The notes under the pieces were generated by a model that was given only the letters and a program-made list of their open reading frames with translations, was not told the DNA's origin and ran no database searches. A stretch of DNA of 23,453 bases from an uncultured Burkholderiales bacterium. Its GTDB lineage: Bacteria > Pseudomonadota > Gammaproteobacteria > Burkholderiales > Burkholderiaceae_E. This document shows positions 22,883 through 23,453 of this stretch, piece by piece. The position numbers were made by a program, and so were the translations under genes. The stretch is taken from the NCBI GenBank assembly GCA_903923345.1, contig CAIXXI010000344.1, forward strand, positions 1 through 23,453, in the 5' to 3' direction. Every line of letters begins with the position of its first letter. The stretch's first letter is position 1.

Positions 22883-23085
22883 CCATTCGACTGCCTGACG
22901 ACAAACACGAACGTCTCAAATCACTTGCTCGCGCAAATTCAATCAGTGTCAACAAACTGATGGATGAGCTGGCGACCGTGGCATTGGCCAATTACGACGC
23001 GCGCGTGCGATTCGAGACCCGGGCGGCTCGCGGTGACGCCGTTTGCGCATTGGACCTACTGGACAAGCTCGATGCGGCAGAGTGA
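22870..23085 (+). CDS. ribbon-helix-helix antitoxin partner
   Basis: A 71-residue protein with a ribbon-helix-helix start (MSTLTIRLPDDKHERLKSLA) and a second helix SVNKLMDELATVALANYD, then a C-terminal helix (ALDLLDKLDAAE) likely to bind the toxin. It begins inside the PIN gene; a perfect GGAGG (22858-22862) lies 7 nt upstream, giving it its own strong ribosome site, which fixes the start over an in-frame one at 22852. This would let antitoxin be made in excess over a toxin whose mRNA is leaderless. It likely represses the module. Confidence 0.85.
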   Translation: MSTLTIRLPDDKHERLKSLARANSISVNKLMDELATVALANYDARVRFETRAARGDAVCALDLLDKLDAAE

Positions 23086-23125
23086 ATGAGGTCGGGCGCC
23101 TGGTCTCTTCAAAGACAGGATCGCT

Positions 23126-23145
23126 TGAACCTGTGAAGCGGTTCA
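23126..23145. terminator. weak hairpin between convergent genes
   Basis: TGAACC (23126-23131) and GGTTCA (23140-23145) form a 6-bp stem with an 8-nt loop between the antitoxin stop and the lipocalin stop. An overlapping alternative 5-bp stem (CGCTT/AAGCG) is possible. There is no U-run; terminator role is tentative. Confidence 0.3.
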
Positions 23146-23157
23146 TCCCCGAGCCCA

Positions 23158-23453
23158 TCAGCCACCGTGCTGAGTCTTCACCACCTTGTCCACCGGAAAA
23201 CCCAGTTCGGCGGCGCGCTTCATGAGCGACTCATACACGCCTGGCGGCAGCGTCGGGGTGCGCGAGAGCACCCACAGATACTCGCGGCGCGGCTCGCCCA
23301 CCACCGCCCAGCGGTAGTCGGCGTCGAGCTCGATCACCTGGTAGTCGCCCCAACCGACCGGCAGCCATCGCAGTGATGCGGGCAAAAAGGTGACACGCAG
23401 CTTGGCGTTGCTCGGGTCCGTGACCTTGGCCACGCCGGTGACCGAGTCATAGC
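23158..23453 (-). CDS. blc: bacterial lipocalin (Blc family), 3' part only
   Basis: The reading frame is open to the right edge, so the N-terminus lies beyond the window. The last 97 residues visible match the C-terminal half of bacterial lipocalins: SNAKLRVTFLP, the G-x-YQVIELDADYRWAVVG strands, REYLWVLSRTP (the characteristic lipocalin motif), then PPGVYESLMKRAAELGF. Such proteins are usually outer-membrane lipoproteins with a beta-barrel that binds fatty acids or lysophospholipids and help envelope upkeep under stress. The lipoprotein signal cannot be checked here. It converges with the toxin-antitoxin module, 72 bp away. Confidence 0.9.
   Translation of the reverse strand, partial: YDSVTGVAKVTDPSNAKLRVTFLPASLRWLPVGWGDYQVIELDADYRWAVVGEPRREYLWVLSRTPTLPPGVYESLMKRAAELGFPVDKVVKTQHGG

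Noticed and set aside
1..23453. CRISPR arrays, tRNA/rRNA genes, insertion sequences, prophage or integrase genes
   Set aside because: Looked for on both strands by repeats, conserved sequence and protein motifs; none found.

Overview
The window reads as a high-GC, gene-dense betaproteobacterial chromosome segment, most likely from the order Burkholderiales. This is inferred from three things: a stand-alone Bug/TctC-type periplasmic receptor with no TctA/TctB beside it, a GTP-type PEP carboxykinase, and several start codons placed 6-8 nt after a -10-like hexamer (probable leaderless mRNAs). No rRNA, tRNA, CRISPR array, transposase or integrase was seen. I support 27 protein genes; the lipocalin at the right edge is cut by the window end.

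Left third (1-8.8 kb): an oxygenase-rich, catabolic-looking region. It begins with a type I Baeyer-Villiger monooxygenase behind a near-consensus sigma-70 promoter, followed by a small secreted LprI-like protein. A carboxymuconolactone-decarboxylase-family gene is divergent from a TauD/TfdA-type Fe(II)/2-oxoglutarate dioxygenase, which is followed by a Bug solute receptor. A minus-strand run then holds a PhyH-type dioxygenase, a small GIY-YIG-like protein, an RraA/aldolase-family protein and a luciferase-like flavin monooxygenase. Together they suggest uptake and oxidative breakdown of an organic acid or alicyclic/aromatic compound. The substrate cannot be read from sequence.

Middle (8.8-15.4 kb): housekeeping and unknown genes. 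These are an S66 LD-carboxypeptidase, a lone degenerate GGDEF domain, an AbrB-family membrane protein, a 402-aa protein I do not recognise, a 58-residue membrane peptide, and pckG with a long upstream region and a strong 3' hairpin.

Right third (15.4-23.4 kb): a complete polar amino-acid ABC importer (lipoprotein receptor, permease, ATPase, permease). It is followed at once by a 503-residue protein joining a degenerate RsbW/HATPase-like domain to GNAT acetyltransferase-like domains, which is the most unusual coupling in the window. Next come a classical vapBC module with two palindromic operators, a convergent MFS transporter, a cysteine-rich exported protein, a second PIN toxin/antitoxin pair in toxin-first order, and a partial bacterial lipocalin.
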